A DNA stretch of 64,000 nt from Aeromicrobium marinum DSM 15272. GTDB lineage: Bacteria; Actinomycetota; Actinomycetes; Propionibacteriales; Nocardioidaceae. Position 1 is the stretch's first letter. The number at the start of each line of letters is the position of its first letter. Positions 55,795-64,000 of the stretch are shown here, piece after piece. The notes under the pieces are model-generated. The model saw only the letters and a program-made list of their open reading frames with translations, had not been told where the DNA came from and did not search any database. The stretch covers positions 1,840,019 through 1,904,018 of the forward strand of contig NZ_CM001024.1 of the NCBI RefSeq assembly GCF_000160775.2, read 5' to 3'. The translations under genes and the position numbers were made by a program.

Positions 55795-57702
55795 ATGTCC
55801 ATCCGCACACGCACGAGACGTCACCTCGCGGGGGTCGCCGCCGCGGCGATGACCGCCGGGACGTTGCTCGCCGTCGGCGCAGCGCCGGCCTCGGCCGAGC
55901 CCGTCGTCACCACGGGCGACACCCCCGTCACCGACGCCACCTTCACGTGGGGCCTCAGCGGCTACGCCCAGGTCGGCATCTTCGGCCCGTGGGGCTTCAA
56001 GGACTTCACCGGCGACGCGGCGTTCCTCGAGGGTGACGTCGCCACGACGCCGAACCCCACCCCGCAGACCGAGTACGCGGTCGACCCGGTCCCCGCGACG
56101 TCGTTCCCGACCTCCAAGGCCGGCAAGGCTCCCAACGCCGTGCAGTTCACCGACGGGACCGGCGTCCGCGACGCGGCCACCGACGTGCTGACCCTGGCGT
56201 GGGACGGCTCCTACACGGTCAACGCCTACCCGGTCGCGTTCGGCGCACCGAACGAGATCTACGAGGACCCCGAGCTGACCGTCAACCCTGACGGCTCCGG
56301 TGACCTCACCGTCGAGTTCACCCTCGGTGCGGGCGTGGACGTCAACGGCGATCCGGTCGAGGCCGAGGAGTTCGGGCGCCTGCAGCTCGCGACGTTCGAC
56401 GCGGGTTCGCTCAGCGTCGAGACCGACGGCGGCTTCCGCGTGACCCCGGACTACCAGGGCGTCACGAACGATGTCGCGAACCAGACGACCACCTGCACCA
56501 CCGAGGGTGGCGCCACCGGCTGGTGGGGCTCGTGGCCGACAGAGTTCATCGACGCGATCGCCGACACGGCCGTCGTCGCGCACTTCTACTCCACCGGCTG
56601 CGGTGGCCTGCAGGACAACAAGCCGCCGCTGCCGTTCGACGTGACCTTCGACGAGGGCGACGCGCCCACCGTCACGGTGTCGGAGACCGAGGTCAGCAGC
56701 GACGGCACCACCGTGGTGACGGTCGAGGGCGAGAACTTCGATCCCGCGCTCGCCACGGGCGCCCGACCTCCGTTCCTGGGCCAGCCCGGCGGCGCCTACG
56801 TCGCGTTCGCCAAGGTGGCCGACGTCTGGCGTCCGTCGCAGGGCGCCGGCGGCGCCACCCGCGGTGTCGCCAACGGCAACCCGGACCTGACGAAGTGGGC
56901 CGTCCCGTCCGCCCAGCTGCCCGTCACCGGCGCTTCGGGTGTCGAGCTCACCCCCGACGGTTCGTTCACGGCCGAGATCACGGTCGACAGGGCGACGCTG
57001 GACGCCACGGCGACCGCGGCCACCCTGACGCAGTACGGCATCATCACCTACCCGGGCAGCGGCGCGTCCGCGCCGTCCTACGAGACGCTCACCCCGCTGA
57101 CCTTCGTCGACGAGGTGCCGTCGTTCACCGACGTCCCGGAGAACCTGACGTTCCACGACGAGATCATCTGGCTGGCCACGTCCGGCATCACGACGGGGTA
57201 CGAGGACGGCACGTTCCGGCCGGCCGAACCGGTGCTGCGGGAGCAGATGGCCGCGTTCCTGTACCGGTTCGCCGACGAGCCCACGGTCGAGCGTCCGGCG
57301 GAGTCGCCGTTCACCGACGTGTCCGAGGACGACACGTTCTACGACGAGATCATCTGGCTGGAGTCGACCGGCATCACCACCGGCTACGACGAGGCCGACG
57401 GCACCCGGACGTTCCGTCCGTCCCAGCCGGTGCTGCGCGAGCAGATGGCCGCGTTCCTGTACCGCTTCGACGAGCAGGACTTCGTCGACGACGACGGTGC
57501 GACGTTCACCGACGTGGCCCCGGCGTTCGAGTTCTTCGACGAGATCGAGTGGCTCGCCACGACCGGCATCACCACCGGCTACCAGGAGGCCGGCGACACC
57601 GTCACCTTCCGCGGCGCCCAGCCGGTCCTGCGGGAGCAGATGGCCGCGTTCCTGTTCCGCTACGACGAGTACCTGCAGGAGCAGGTACCGGCCGTCAGCT
57701 GA
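55795..57702 (+). CDS. HtaA-like protein with three SLH repeats (surface protein C)
   Basis: This 635-residue exported protein has a signal peptide ending ASA at 34 and an HtaA-like domain at about 48-285 (FTWGLSGYAQVGIFGPW...HFYSTGCG). A second domain at about 291-438 is shared with protein A (GGAYVAFAKV, WRPSQGA, YGIITYPGSG). Three SLH repeats follow at about 443-492, 505-558 and 570-623, each with ITTGY and VLREQMAAFLYR. SLH repeats bind cell-wall polymers, so it should be surface-attached without a membrane anchor. An AAAGG site precedes the ATG. Confidence 0.88.
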   Translation: MSIRTRTRRHLAGVAAAAMTAGTLLAVGAAPASAEPVVTTGDTPVTDATFTWGLSGYAQVGIFGPWGFKDFTGDAAFLEGDVATTPNPTPQTEYAVDPVPATSFPTSKAGKAPNAVQFTDGTGVRDAATDVLTLAWDGSYTVNAYPVAFGAPNEIYEDPELTVNPDGSGDLTVEFTLGAGVDVNGDPVEAEEFGRLQLATFDAGSLSVETDGGFRVTPDYQGVTNDVANQTTTCTTEGGATGWWGSWPTEFIDAIADTAVVAHFYSTGCGGLQDNKPPLPFDVTFDEGDAPTVTVSETEVSSDGTTVVTVEGENFDPALATGARPPFLGQPGGAYVAFAKVADVWRPSQGAGGATRGVANGNPDLTKWAVPSAQLPVTGASGVELTPDGSFTAEITVDRATLDATATAATLTQYGIITYPGSGASAPSYETLTPLTFVDEVPSFTDVPENLTFHDEIIWLATSGITTGYEDGTFRPAEPVLREQMAAFLYRFADEPTVERPAESPFTDVSEDDTFYDEIIWLESTGITTGYDEADGTRTFRPSQPVLREQMAAFLYRFDEQDFVDDDGATFTDVAPAFEFFDEIEWLATTGITTGYQEAGDTVTFRGAQPVLREQMAAFLFRYDEYLQEQVPAVS

Positions 57703-57710
57703 CCCGGGAC

Positions 57711-57753
57711 CGACGAGGCCGCCCCGTCCCGACCGGACGGGGCGGTCTCGTCG
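57711..57753. terminator. Bidirectional terminator after the heme locus
   Basis: A 19-bp stem with a single G-T wobble (57711-57729 with 57735-57753, core GCCGCCCCGTCC) and a 5-nt loop lies between the convergent surface-protein C and tetR genes. Confidence 0.85.
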
Positions 57754-57755
57754 TG

Positions 57756-58316
57756 TCAGGCCGAGACGGCGCGGACCACGAAGGCAGCCGCCGCGTCCGC
57801 CGGCACCTGCCGGGGCTGCAGACACGCGTGCACCAGGGCGACCAGGGCGGCCGGCTCCTCGTCGACGAAGCTGCCGTCGGACCGACCCGCGGCCAGGATG
57901 TCGCGCAGCACGGTCTCGACCGCGACCACGTGGTCACGGATCTCCAGCAACGCCGACTGGGACAGCATCCCGTAGAGCTCGGGCCCCAGCCCGAAGTGGA
58001 ACTGCGCCGAGGTCTCCACGTGGTGGCGGACGTAGGTGCTGAGACGGTCGGCAGGCGTCCTCGCGCCCGCCAGCGCAGCCTCCAGCCGGTCGAGGTAGCG
58101 GCTGGTCTCGTCGGTCGCGAACGCCACCACCACCGCTTCCTTGTCGCGGAAGTGGTTGTAGATGGCCGTGCGGCCGATGCCGGCGGCCGACGCCAGGTCA
58201 GCCATGGTGATCGCGTCGAAGGACCGGTCCACCATCAGGGTGCCGAGCGCCTCGAACACCCGGCGGCGGGTGGTCAGGCGGTGCTCCTCGAGCGAGCCTC
58301 CCAGGATCTTCGGCAC
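57756..58316 (-). CDS. TetR family transcriptional regulator
   Basis: This 186-residue repressor has an N-terminal helix-turn-helix at about 18-64 (ITMADLASAAGIGRTAIYNHFRDKEAVVVAF), the TetR signature, and a helical ligand domain. The start is GTG, which is also the first three bases of the 23-bp palindrome shared with punA. It is thus expected to bind that palindrome and control both itself and punA. The ligand may be a nucleoside or an unrelated molecule. Confidence 0.92.
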   Translation of the reverse strand: MPKILGGSLEEHRLTTRRRVFEALGTLMVDRSFDAITMADLASAAGIGRTAIYNHFRDKEAVVVAFATDETSRYLDRLEAALAGARTPADRLSTYVRHHVETSAQFHFGLGPELYGMLSQSALLEIRDHVVAVETVLRDILAAGRSDGSFVDEEPAALVALVHACLQPRQVPADAAAAFVVRAVSA

Positions 58317-58336
58317 TGTCGTAGGGTACGACAGTG
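58314..58336. promoter_or_regulatory. Symmetric bidirectional promoter/operator of tetR and punA
   Basis: CACTGTCGTA-GGG-TACGACAGTG is a perfect 10-3-10 palindrome. On the + strand TAGGGT (58322-58327) precedes the punA GTG (58334) by 6 nt. On the minus strand TACCCT (58323-58328) precedes the tetR GTG (58316) by 6 nt. The two -10 hexamers share five base pairs, and the start codons form the outer ends of the palindrome. Confidence 0.85.
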
Positions 58337-59125
58337 GATCCGTACGAGCATGCGCGACGAGCCGCCGACGAGCTGCGCGAACGCACCGGTGGGGCCGACC
58401 ACGACGTCGCCCTGGTCATGGGATCAGGCTGGCTCCCGGCCGCTGACGCGCTCGGCGCCGCCGAGGTGGAGTTCCCCGCCGCGGACCTGACCGGGTTCAG
58501 CGCTCCCGCGGTCGCGGGGCACGGTGGGACCATCCGGTCGCTGACGGTCGGCGACCGCCGGGTGCTGCTCTTCCTGGGTCGCACCCACTTCTACGAGGGC
58601 CGCGGCGTCGCCTCGGTCGTGCACGGCGTGCGCACCGCAGCCGCTGCCGGGGTGCGCACCCTGGTGCTCACCAACGGCTGCGGCGGGCTCGACCCGGCCT
58701 GGGTGCCCGGCACCCCCGTGCTGATCAGCGACCACATCAATCTCACGGCCACGTCACCGATCGAGGGCGCGACGTTCGTCGACCTCACCGACCTCTACTC
58801 GCGGCGTCTGCGCGCGCTCGTCCGTGAGGTCGATCCCGGTCTCGACGAGGGCGTGTACGTGCAGTTCCCGGGCCCGCACTACGAGACCCCGGCCGAGATC
58901 GCGATGGTCCGCGCCATCGGCGGCGACCTCGTGGGCATGTCGACGGCGCTCGAGGCGATCGCCGCCCGCGAGGCCGGGCTGGAGGTGCTCGGCATCTCGC
59001 TGGTCACCAACCATGCCGCCGGCACGACCGGCGATCCCCTCAACCACGACGAGGTCCTCGAGGCCGGTCGTGCGGCCGCGACCCGGATGGGCGGCCTGCT
59101 GGCCGACGTCCTGCCGCGCATCTGA
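58334..59125 (+). CDS. punA: Purine-nucleoside phosphorylase (trimeric type)
   Basis: PNP splits inosine, guanosine and deoxy forms to base plus (deoxy)ribose 1-phosphate. The 263-residue protein has VMGSGW (phosphate loop), [27 protein letters not shown], the [12 protein letters not shown] signature and LVTNHAAG with the purine-binding Asn. The GTG start is fixed by the leaderless promoter. The mutase gene follows 11 bp after its stop and would use its product. Confidence 0.96.
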   Translation: MDPYEHARRAADELRERTGGADHDVALVMGSGWLPAADALGAAEVEFPAADLTGFSAPAVAGHGGTIRSLTVGDRRVLLFLGRTHFYEGRGVASVVHGVRTAAAAGVRTLVLTNGCGGLDPAWVPGTPVLISDHINLTATSPIEGATFVDLTDLYSRRLRALVREVDPGLDEGVYVQFPGPHYETPAEIAMVRAIGGDLVGMSTALEAIAAREAGLEVLGISLVTNHAAGTTGDPLNHDEVLEAGRAAATRMGGLLADVLPRI

Positions 59126-59136
59126 CAGGAGCGACC

Positions 59137-60774
59137 ATGGACCTGCTCGACCGAGCCCGCGTCTGGCTCGAACAGGATCCCGACCCGGTCACGCGGGCCG
59201 AGCTGCAGCGCCTGATCGACCTCGACGACGTCGTCGAGCTCGCCGACCGGTTCGACGGGCGGCTGCAGTTCGGCACCGCCGGTCTGCGGGGGGCCCTGGG
59301 AGCCGGACCCCGGCGGATGAACCGGGTGGTGGTCGCGCAGGCCGCCGCCGGCCTCGCCGCGTACCTGCTCGACCACGTGGCAGGCGGCCCGGCCGTCGTG
59401 ATCGGGTACGACGCCCGCCACAACTCCGCGGTCTTCGCGCGTGACACGGCCGAGATCATGACCGGCGCAGGTGTGCGCGCCCACCTCCTGCCCGGCCCGC
59501 TGCCGACCCCCGTGCTGGCCTTCGCGATCCGGCACCTCGGGTGCGACGCCGGCGTCATGGTCACCGCCTCCCACAACCCGCCGCAGGACAACGGCTACAA
59601 GGTCTACCTCGGCGACTCCAGCCAGATCGTGCCCCCGGCCGACGGGCTGATCGCAGCCGCGATCGAACGGGTCGGACCCGTCGACCGGCTCCCACGGGAC
59701 GATACCTACACCGTGCTGGCGGCCGACGTGGCGGACGCCTACGCGTCGGCGGCCGCGGACCTCCTCGCGGACGGGCCCCGTGACGTCGTCGCGGTCTACA
59801 CGCCCCTGCACGGCGTCGGCCGCGACACCTTCGTCGACGTCGTCTCGGCAGCCGGCTTCGCCCCGTTGCACGTCGTCGCCGAGCAGGCCGAGCCCGACCC
59901 TGACTTCCCCACCGTGGCGTTCCCCAACCCCGAGGAGCCCGGCGCGATGGACCTCGCGCTCCGCCTGGCGGGCGAGGTCGACGCCGACCTGGTCGTCGCC
60001 CACGACCCCGACGCCGACCGGTGTGCCGTCGGGGTCCGCGACCCGTCCGGCTCCGGCCACCGGATGCTGACCGGCGACCAGGTGGGGGCTCTCCTGGCCG
60101 ACCACCTGCTGCGTCGAGGGGCGGCCGGCACCTACGCCGCCTCGATCGTGTCCTCGGACCTCCTCGGGCGCCAGGCCGCCGCGCACGGCAGGCCGTGGCA
60201 GCAGACCCTCACCGGGTTCAAGTGGATCGGCAAGATCGACGACCTGGCCTTCGGTTTCGAGGAGGCGCTCGGCTACTGCGTCGCGCCCCACATCGCCCGA
60301 GACAAGGACGGCGTGACCGCGGGCCTGGTCGTCCTCGAGCTGGCCGCCGAGCTCCGGCGCGACGGCCTGACGCTGCTCGACCGGCTCGACGAGATCCACC
60401 GCGAGCACGGGGTCCACCACACCGGCCAGCTCTCGGTGCGGGTCGAGGACCTCGCGATCATCACGACGGCCATGACCGTCCTGAGGTCCACCCCGCCGGA
60501 CCGGCTCGGCGGCATGCCGGTGTCCTCCGTCGACGACCTGGCCGCCGGGTACCGCGGGCTGCCGCCGACCGACGGCATCCGACTCGGACTGGCCGCTGGC
60601 GAGGGCCTGGCGGGGGCCCGGGTCATCTGTCGGCCGTCGGGCACCGAGCCGAAGCTCAAGTGCTACATCGAGGTCGTGGCGCCGGTGACGACCACCGTGG
60701 AGGCCGCCCGCGCCGCCGCGGAGACCGCGCTCGTCTCCGTCAGCGACGACCTCGCCGCCGCCCTCGGGATCTGA
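59137..60774 (+). CDS. Phospho-sugar mutase (phosphopentomutase/phosphoglucomutase-like)
   Basis: This 545-residue alpha-D-phosphohexomutase family enzyme has the phosphoserine loop TASHNPP (Ser145), the metal loop DPDADR (290-295), the sugar loop GFKWIG and the phosphate loop GTEPKLK. Annotations of this type are often phosphomannomutase, but its place between punA and deoC suggests it converts (deoxy)ribose 1-phosphate to the 5-phosphate. An AGGAG site precedes the ATG. The assignment of the pentose substrate is inference. Confidence 0.92.
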   Translation: MDLLDRARVWLEQDPDPVTRAELQRLIDLDDVVELADRFDGRLQFGTAGLRGALGAGPRRMNRVVVAQAAAGLAAYLLDHVAGGPAVVIGYDARHNSAVFARDTAEIMTGAGVRAHLLPGPLPTPVLAFAIRHLGCDAGVMVTASHNPPQDNGYKVYLGDSSQIVPPADGLIAAAIERVGPVDRLPRDDTYTVLAADVADAYASAAADLLADGPRDVVAVYTPLHGVGRDTFVDVVSAAGFAPLHVVAEQAEPDPDFPTVAFPNPEEPGAMDLALRLAGEVDADLVVAHDPDADRCAVGVRDPSGSGHRMLTGDQVGALLADHLLRRGAAGTYAASIVSSDLLGRQAAAHGRPWQQTLTGFKWIGKIDDLAFGFEEALGYCVAPHIARDKDGVTAGLVVLELAAELRRDGLTLLDRLDEIHREHGVHHTGQLSVRVEDLAIITTAMTVLRSTPPDRLGGMPVSSVDDLAAGYRGLPPTDGIRLGLAAGEGLAGARVICRPSGTEPKLKCYIEVVAPVTTTVEAARAAAETALVSVSDDLAAALGI

Positions 60775-60795
60775 GGGCGCAGGGCCCGACCGGCG

Positions 60796-61515
60796 TCAGT
60801 AGGACGAGGAGTCGCTGGCGCCCGTGCCCGTGCCGCCGGACTCCCGGACGGCCGCGTCGTCGAGGATCGTGGCGGTGGCGCTGGTGCCGAACCGCGTGAC
60901 GCCGATCGCCCGCATCTCCAGCAGGGTGTCGAGGTCGCGGACCCCGCCGGACGCCTTGATCTGCACGGTGTCCCCGACCGCGCCCCGCATGAGCCGCAGG
61001 TGTGGCACCGTCGCTCCTCCCCCGGCGAACCCGGTGGACGTCTTGACGAATGCGGCCCCGGCGCGTTCGGCCGCCTCGCTGCCGGCCACGACCTGCTCGT
61101 CGGACAGCAGGGCCGTCTCGAGGATCACCTTCACGACGTGGTCGCCGGCCGCCTCGACGACGGCACGGACGTCGGCCTCGACGTCGTCGAGCAGGCCGCT
61201 GCGCAGACGTCCGATGTTGACCACCATGTCGAGCTCAACCGCGCCGTCCGCCAGTGACTGGTGCGCCTCGGCCACCTTGGTGGCGGTCGTCGTGGTGCCG
61301 TGGGGGAAGCCGATGACGGTGCCCACCGCCACCCCGCTGCCGGCCAGGACCCGGACGGCGTGCGCCACGTCGCTCGGGCGCACGCAGACGCTGAAGATCC
61401 CGTAGCGGGCCGCCAGCTCCAGGTCGGCGTCGACCTCGGCGCGGGTGAGCTCGGGCTTCAGGATGGCGTGGTCGATGGTGGCCGCGATCGCGGCAGCGGT
61501 GACGGGCTCAGACAT
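60796..61515 (-). CDS. deoC: Deoxyribose-phosphate aldolase
   Basis: DeoC cleaves deoxyribose 5-phosphate to glyceraldehyde 3-phosphate and acetaldehyde. The 239-residue protein has the Schiff-base Lys158 in FVKTSTGF, Asp96 in VELDMVVN and Lys187 in IKASGG. The C-terminus ends SDSSSY, keeping a terminal tyrosine as in E. coli DERA. TACGAT 6 nt before the ATG marks a leaderless start within a palindrome shared with the divergent kinase gene. Confidence 0.96.
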   Translation of the reverse strand: MSEPVTAAAIAATIDHAILKPELTRAEVDADLELAARYGIFSVCVRPSDVAHAVRVLAGSGVAVGTVIGFPHGTTTTATKVAEAHQSLADGAVELDMVVNIGRLRSGLLDDVEADVRAVVEAAGDHVVKVILETALLSDEQVVAGSEAAERAGAAFVKTSTGFAGGGATVPHLRLMRGAVGDTVQIKASGGVRDLDTLLEMRAIGVTRFGTSATATILDDAAVRESGGTGTGASDSSSY

Positions 61516-61520
61516 GGGTC

Positions 61521-61543
61521 CATCGTAGGTGTGGCCTACGATG
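61521..61543. promoter_or_regulatory. Divergent palindromic promoter of deoC and the uridine kinase-like gene
   Basis: CATCGTAGG-TGTGG-CCTACGATG is a perfect 9-5-9 inverted repeat. Each arm contains TACGAT in the direction of its own gene (61522-61527 minus, 61537-61542 plus), placed 6 and 8 nt before the ATG and GTG. A regulator binding the dyad would control both genes. Confidence 0.7.
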
Positions 61544-61550
61544 ACCCGTC

Positions 61551-62117
61551 GTGACCGTCGTGATCGTCGCCGGGCCGTCCGGCTCCGGCAAGTCCCACCT
61601 CGCCGAGCGGCTCGGGTGGACCGTGCTGCGGCTCGACGACTTCTACCACGACGCCGACCGACCGGGCCTGCCCCGCTCCAGCCTCGGCATCGTCGACTGG
61701 GACCACGTGGGCACCTGGGACGCGTCGGCTGCCGTCGCCGCGATCGCCGAGCTGAGCGCGGCCGGCACGACCGACGTCCCGGTGTACGACATCGGCACCA
61801 GCACGCGGACCGGGATGCGGGCGGTGACGACGGACGGGCCGCGGTTCATCGCCGAGGGACTGTTCGCGCCCACGATCGTGGCGGCCTGCAGAGACGCCGG
61901 CGTGCTCGACCGGGCGATCTGTCTGCGCCGTCACCGCCTGATCACCTTCGGCCTGCGCCTCGTGCGGGACCTGCGGGAGGGTCGCAAACCGCCCGGGGTG
62001 CTGGTGCGCCGGGGGTGGCGGCTCCTGCGCGCCGAACCCGCGATCGTCGCCGCAGCCGTCGCCGCCGGGTGCGAGCCGATGACCCCCCGGCAGGCACGGC
62101 GGCTCCTGTCCGCCTGA
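61551..62117 (+). CDS. Uridine kinase-like P-loop protein
   Basis: This 188-residue protein has Walker A GPSGSGKS at 8-15, LRLDDFYHDADRPGLP (nucleoside-binding DDFY) and DWDHVGTWD, all typical of uridine/cytidine kinases. The C-terminal half (FIAEGLFAPTIV, CLRRHRLITFGLRLVRDLREGRKPP) completes the fold. It would salvage pyrimidine ribonucleosides to UMP or CMP. It is divergent from deoC and convergent with add. Confidence 0.9.
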   Translation: MTVVIVAGPSGSGKSHLAERLGWTVLRLDDFYHDADRPGLPRSSLGIVDWDHVGTWDASAAVAAIAELSAAGTTDVPVYDIGTSTRTGMRAVTTDGPRFIAEGLFAPTIVAACRDAGVLDRAICLRRHRLITFGLRLVRDLREGRKPPGVLVRRGWRLLRAEPAIVAAAVAAGCEPMTPRQARRLLSA

Positions 62118-62128
62118 CCGGCCCGAGG

Positions 62129-63223
62129 TCAGAGGTTCGCGTAGCCGGGCTTGATGACGTCGTTGATGAGGGTCAGACGCTCGTCGAACGGCAGGAACGC
62201 GCTCTTCATCGCGTTGACCGTGAACCAGCGCAGGTCGTCCAGGCCGTAGCCAAAACCGTCGACCAGCAGCTGCATCTCACGACTCATCGACGTGCCGCTC
62301 ATCAGCCGGTTGTCACAGTTGACGGTCACCCGGAACCCGAGCTCCTTGAGCAGCCCGATGGGGTGGTCGGCAACTGAGCGCATGCCGGGCACCGCCTGGG
62401 TCTGCAGGTTCGACGACGGGCACATCTCCAGCGGGATCCGGCAGTCACGGATGTAGGACGCCAGGCGTCCGAGTCGCGGTCCCCCGGGGGCGGCGAGGTC
62501 GATGTCGTCGACGATCCGCACGCCGTGTCCCAGCCGGTCGGTGCCGCACCGCTGCACCGCCTGCCAGATGGAGGGCAGCCCGAAGGCCTCCCCCGCATGG
62601 ATCGTGAAGTGCGCGTTCTCGCGGCGCAGGTACTCGAAGGCCTCGAGGTGCAGGATCGGCGGGAACCCGTCCTCGGCACCCGCGATGTCGAAGCCCGCGA
62701 CACCGCGGTCGCGGTACTCCACGACCAGCTCGGCGACCTCCAGACCGCGCTTGGCGTGCCGCATGGCCGTGAGCAGCTGGCCCACGACGATCGGCTGCCC
62801 GAGCGCCCCCATCTCGGCGCGGCCGGCGTCGATGCCGGTCTGCACCGCCTCGACGGCCTCCCGCAGGGAGAGCCCTCCGGCCAGGTGCTGCTCGGGCGCC
62901 CACCGCAGCTCGGCGTACACGACCCCGTCGGTGGCCAGGTCGATGACGGCCTCGCGCGCGACCCGGGCCAGGTCCTCGGCGCGCTGCATCACCGCGACGG
63001 TGTGCACGAAGGTCTCGAGGTACCGCGGCAACGAGCCTGAGCTGGAGGACTCCTCGAACCAGACGGCCAGGGCCGTGGCGCCCTCGGCCGGCAGCACGTG
63101 TCCGATCTCGTCGGAGATCTCCGCCACGGTCGCCGGACGCACGCCGCCGTCGAGGTGCTCGTGCAGGGCGACCTTCGGGGCGGCGACGATCTGCTCGGAG
63201 GTCGCGATGCCGGTGCGGGTCAT
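62129..63223 (-). CDS. add: Adenosine deaminase
   Basis: Add converts adenosine and deoxyadenosine to inosine forms, the substrates of PunA. The 364-residue protein has zinc ligands His21 and His23 (HEHLDGG), His209 with catalytic Glu212 (HAGE), His233 and Asp304 (CDNRLMSGT). The usual SLNTDDP loop reads VNCDNRL, as in the actinobacterial group. The ATG overlaps the MaoC stop by 4 bp. Confidence 0.96.
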   Translation of the reverse strand: MTRTGIATSEQIVAAPKVALHEHLDGGVRPATVAEISDEIGHVLPAEGATALAVWFEESSSSGSLPRYLETFVHTVAVMQRAEDLARVAREAVIDLATDGVVYAELRWAPEQHLAGGLSLREAVEAVQTGIDAGRAEMGALGQPIVVGQLLTAMRHAKRGLEVAELVVEYRDRGVAGFDIAGAEDGFPPILHLEAFEYLRRENAHFTIHAGEAFGLPSIWQAVQRCGTDRLGHGVRIVDDIDLAAPGGPRLGRLASYIRDCRIPLEMCPSSNLQTQAVPGMRSVADHPIGLLKELGFRVTVNCDNRLMSGTSMSREMQLLVDGFGYGLDDLRWFTVNAMKSAFLPFDERLTLINDVIKPGYANL

Positions 63224-63678
63224 GACGCCTCCATCAGCAGCACGACGGTCTCGGCGACGCAGGCCGGGCGGTCGCCGCCCTTGATCTCGACGGTGTGGCG
63301 CAGCGTCGCCTGCTGGCCCTTGGCGATGTCGCGCACGTCGACCAGCTCCACCCGGTTGCGGATCTTGGACCCGACCCGCACCGGCGCGATGAAGCGGACC
63401 TTGTTCAGCCCGTAGTTGACCCGGGCCACGTCGCCGGCGAAGGCGTACACCTGGGCTCCCAGGAAGGGCAGCATCGACAGCGTCAGGTAGCCGTGGGCGA
63501 CGGTCGCGCCGAAGGGCCCCCCGGCCGCGCGCTCGGGGTCGACGTGGATCCACTGGCGGTCACCGGTCGCCTCGGCGAACATGTCGATCCGTTCCTGGCT
63601 GATCTCGACCCACTCGCTGACACCCAGCTCCGTCCCGGCAGCGTCGGCGATCTCCTGGGCGTCGTTGAGGACCTGCAT
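63220..63678 (-). CDS. MaoC/NodN-family (R)-specific enoyl-CoA hydratase
   Basis: This 152-residue hot-dog-fold protein has the catalytic Asp40 and His45 in [11 protein letters not shown] and the HGYLTLSML segment. It would hydrate enoyl-CoA in lipid metabolism and is an unexpected member of a nucleoside operon. TAGGGT (63685-63690), 6 nt before the ATG, is its -10 and contains the stop codon of deoA, so it also has its own promoter. Confidence 0.92.
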   Translation of the reverse strand: MQVLNDAQEIADAAGTELGVSEWVEISQERIDMFAEATGDRQWIHVDPERAAGGPFGATVAHGYLTLSMLPFLGAQVYAFAGDVARVNYGLNKVRFIAPVRVGSKIRNRVELVDVRDIAKGQQATLRHTVEIKGGDRPACVAETVVLLMEAS

Positions 63679-63687
63679 GCCCCGACC

Positions 63688-64000
63688 CTAGCCAACCCGC
63701 TCGAGCACGACGGAGCGGCGGGCGTCGGGAGGGCCGGCGGCGGCGTCGGTGCTGATCGTCACCGCACCGTCCAGCGCCTGCTCGGCGCGGTCGAACCGTT
63801 CGGGCGTGTCGGTCTGCAGCGTCATCAGCAGGTCGCCGGCGCCGACCCGGTCGCCGACCCGGGCGTGCAGCACGACCCCGGCCGCGGCCTGGACCTGCTC
63901 CCCGGGCCGGGACCGTCCGGCCCCGAGCCGCCAGGCGGCGACACCGACGGCGAGCGCGTCGACCGCCGTCACCACGCCGCCCGCCGCGGCCCTGACCTCG
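63688..64000 (-). CDS. deoA: Thymidine (pyrimidine-nucleoside) phosphorylase, C-terminal part
   Basis: Only the last ~103 residues are in the window; the gene continues to the right. The segment VRAAAGGVVTAVDALAVGVAAWRLGAGRSRPGE, followed by VVLHARVGDRVGAGDLLMTLQTD, is the C-terminal domain of thymidine phosphorylase. It would release deoxyribose 1-phosphate, feeding the mutase and DeoC encoded nearby. Confidence 0.9.
   Translation of the reverse strand, partial: EVRAAAGGVVTAVDALAVGVAAWRLGAGRSRPGEQVQAAAGVVLHARVGDRVGAGDLLMTLQTDTPERFDRAEQALDGAVTISTDAAAGPPDARRSVVLERVG

Noticed and set aside
56523..58490. 655-codon frame overlapping surface protein C and tetR
   Set aside because: It is out of frame with the SLH repeats and runs through a terminator hairpin and an opposing tetR gene.

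Overview
The window is a very GC-rich chromosome segment, almost entirely coding. Its gene set is that of an actinobacterium: acyl-CoA carboxylase subunits AccA, AccD and AccE, a resuscitation-promoting factor, the eno-ftsB-DUF501-ppx and metG-tatD-rpf-rsmA-ispE orders, LGFP repeats and SLH domains. Many genes carry a TAnnnT hexamer 6-8 nt before an ATG or GTG, which is the leaderless actinobacterial promoter layout. No mycolic-acid genes are seen. A member of the Nocardioidaceae (Nocardioides or Aeromicrobium type) fits best, but this is inference from style and content, not from a marker gene. No rRNA, prophage, insertion sequence or CRISPR was found.

Layout. 1-9047: an accessory-metabolism stretch with MsrA and a transporter, an Hsp20 behind a textbook HspR site, a VOC protein, an SDR plus a CYP102-like P450, pirin plus a phosphatase, an SGNH hydrolase and a Bax inhibitor family membrane protein. 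9048-9825: no gene, but about four and a half copies of a ~105-bp repeat. 9826-18289: a DinB protein, TrmB, a small zinc-finger protein, tRNA-Leu(UAA), a regulator/membrane-protein pair, and the conserved block eno, ftsB, DUF501, ppx, mazG, a SurA-like lipoprotein and a lytic transglycosylase. 18346-25814: housekeeping block mfd, pth, rplY, prs, glmU and tRNA-Gln. 25869-38959: two amidase-family proteins (one with its catalytic residues replaced), MarR, ABC-F, ispE, rsmA, rpf, tatD, metG, an adenylate cyclase, a PH-domain protein and birA. 39010-45216: acyl-CoA carboxylase genes accD-accE and accA, with maf and an acyl-CoA dehydrogenase. 45284-48022: a large secreted amidase with LGFP repeats. 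48175-57702: LpdA, heme oxygenase, the hmuTUV heme importer and three secreted or surface proteins. 57756-64000: TetR and a nucleoside-salvage cluster (punA, a phosphosugar mutase, deoC, a uridine kinase-like protein, add, a MaoC protein, deoA).

How genes work together. The heme locus reads as an iron-scavenging unit: a DtxR-type box overlaps the -10 before hmuT, the six + strand genes are tightly packed, and a divergent heme oxygenase would release the iron. Its three surface proteins share modules: two carry HtaA-like domains, two share a second domain, and one ends in three SLH repeats. The salvage cluster gives a complete route from purine and pyrimidine nucleosides through pentose-1-phosphate to glyceraldehyde 3-phosphate and acetaldehyde. 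tetR and punA start only 18 bp apart inside a perfect 23-bp palindrome whose centre supplies the -10 element of both genes. Large inverted repeats recur at three places, one of them inside the ABC-F coding sequence.
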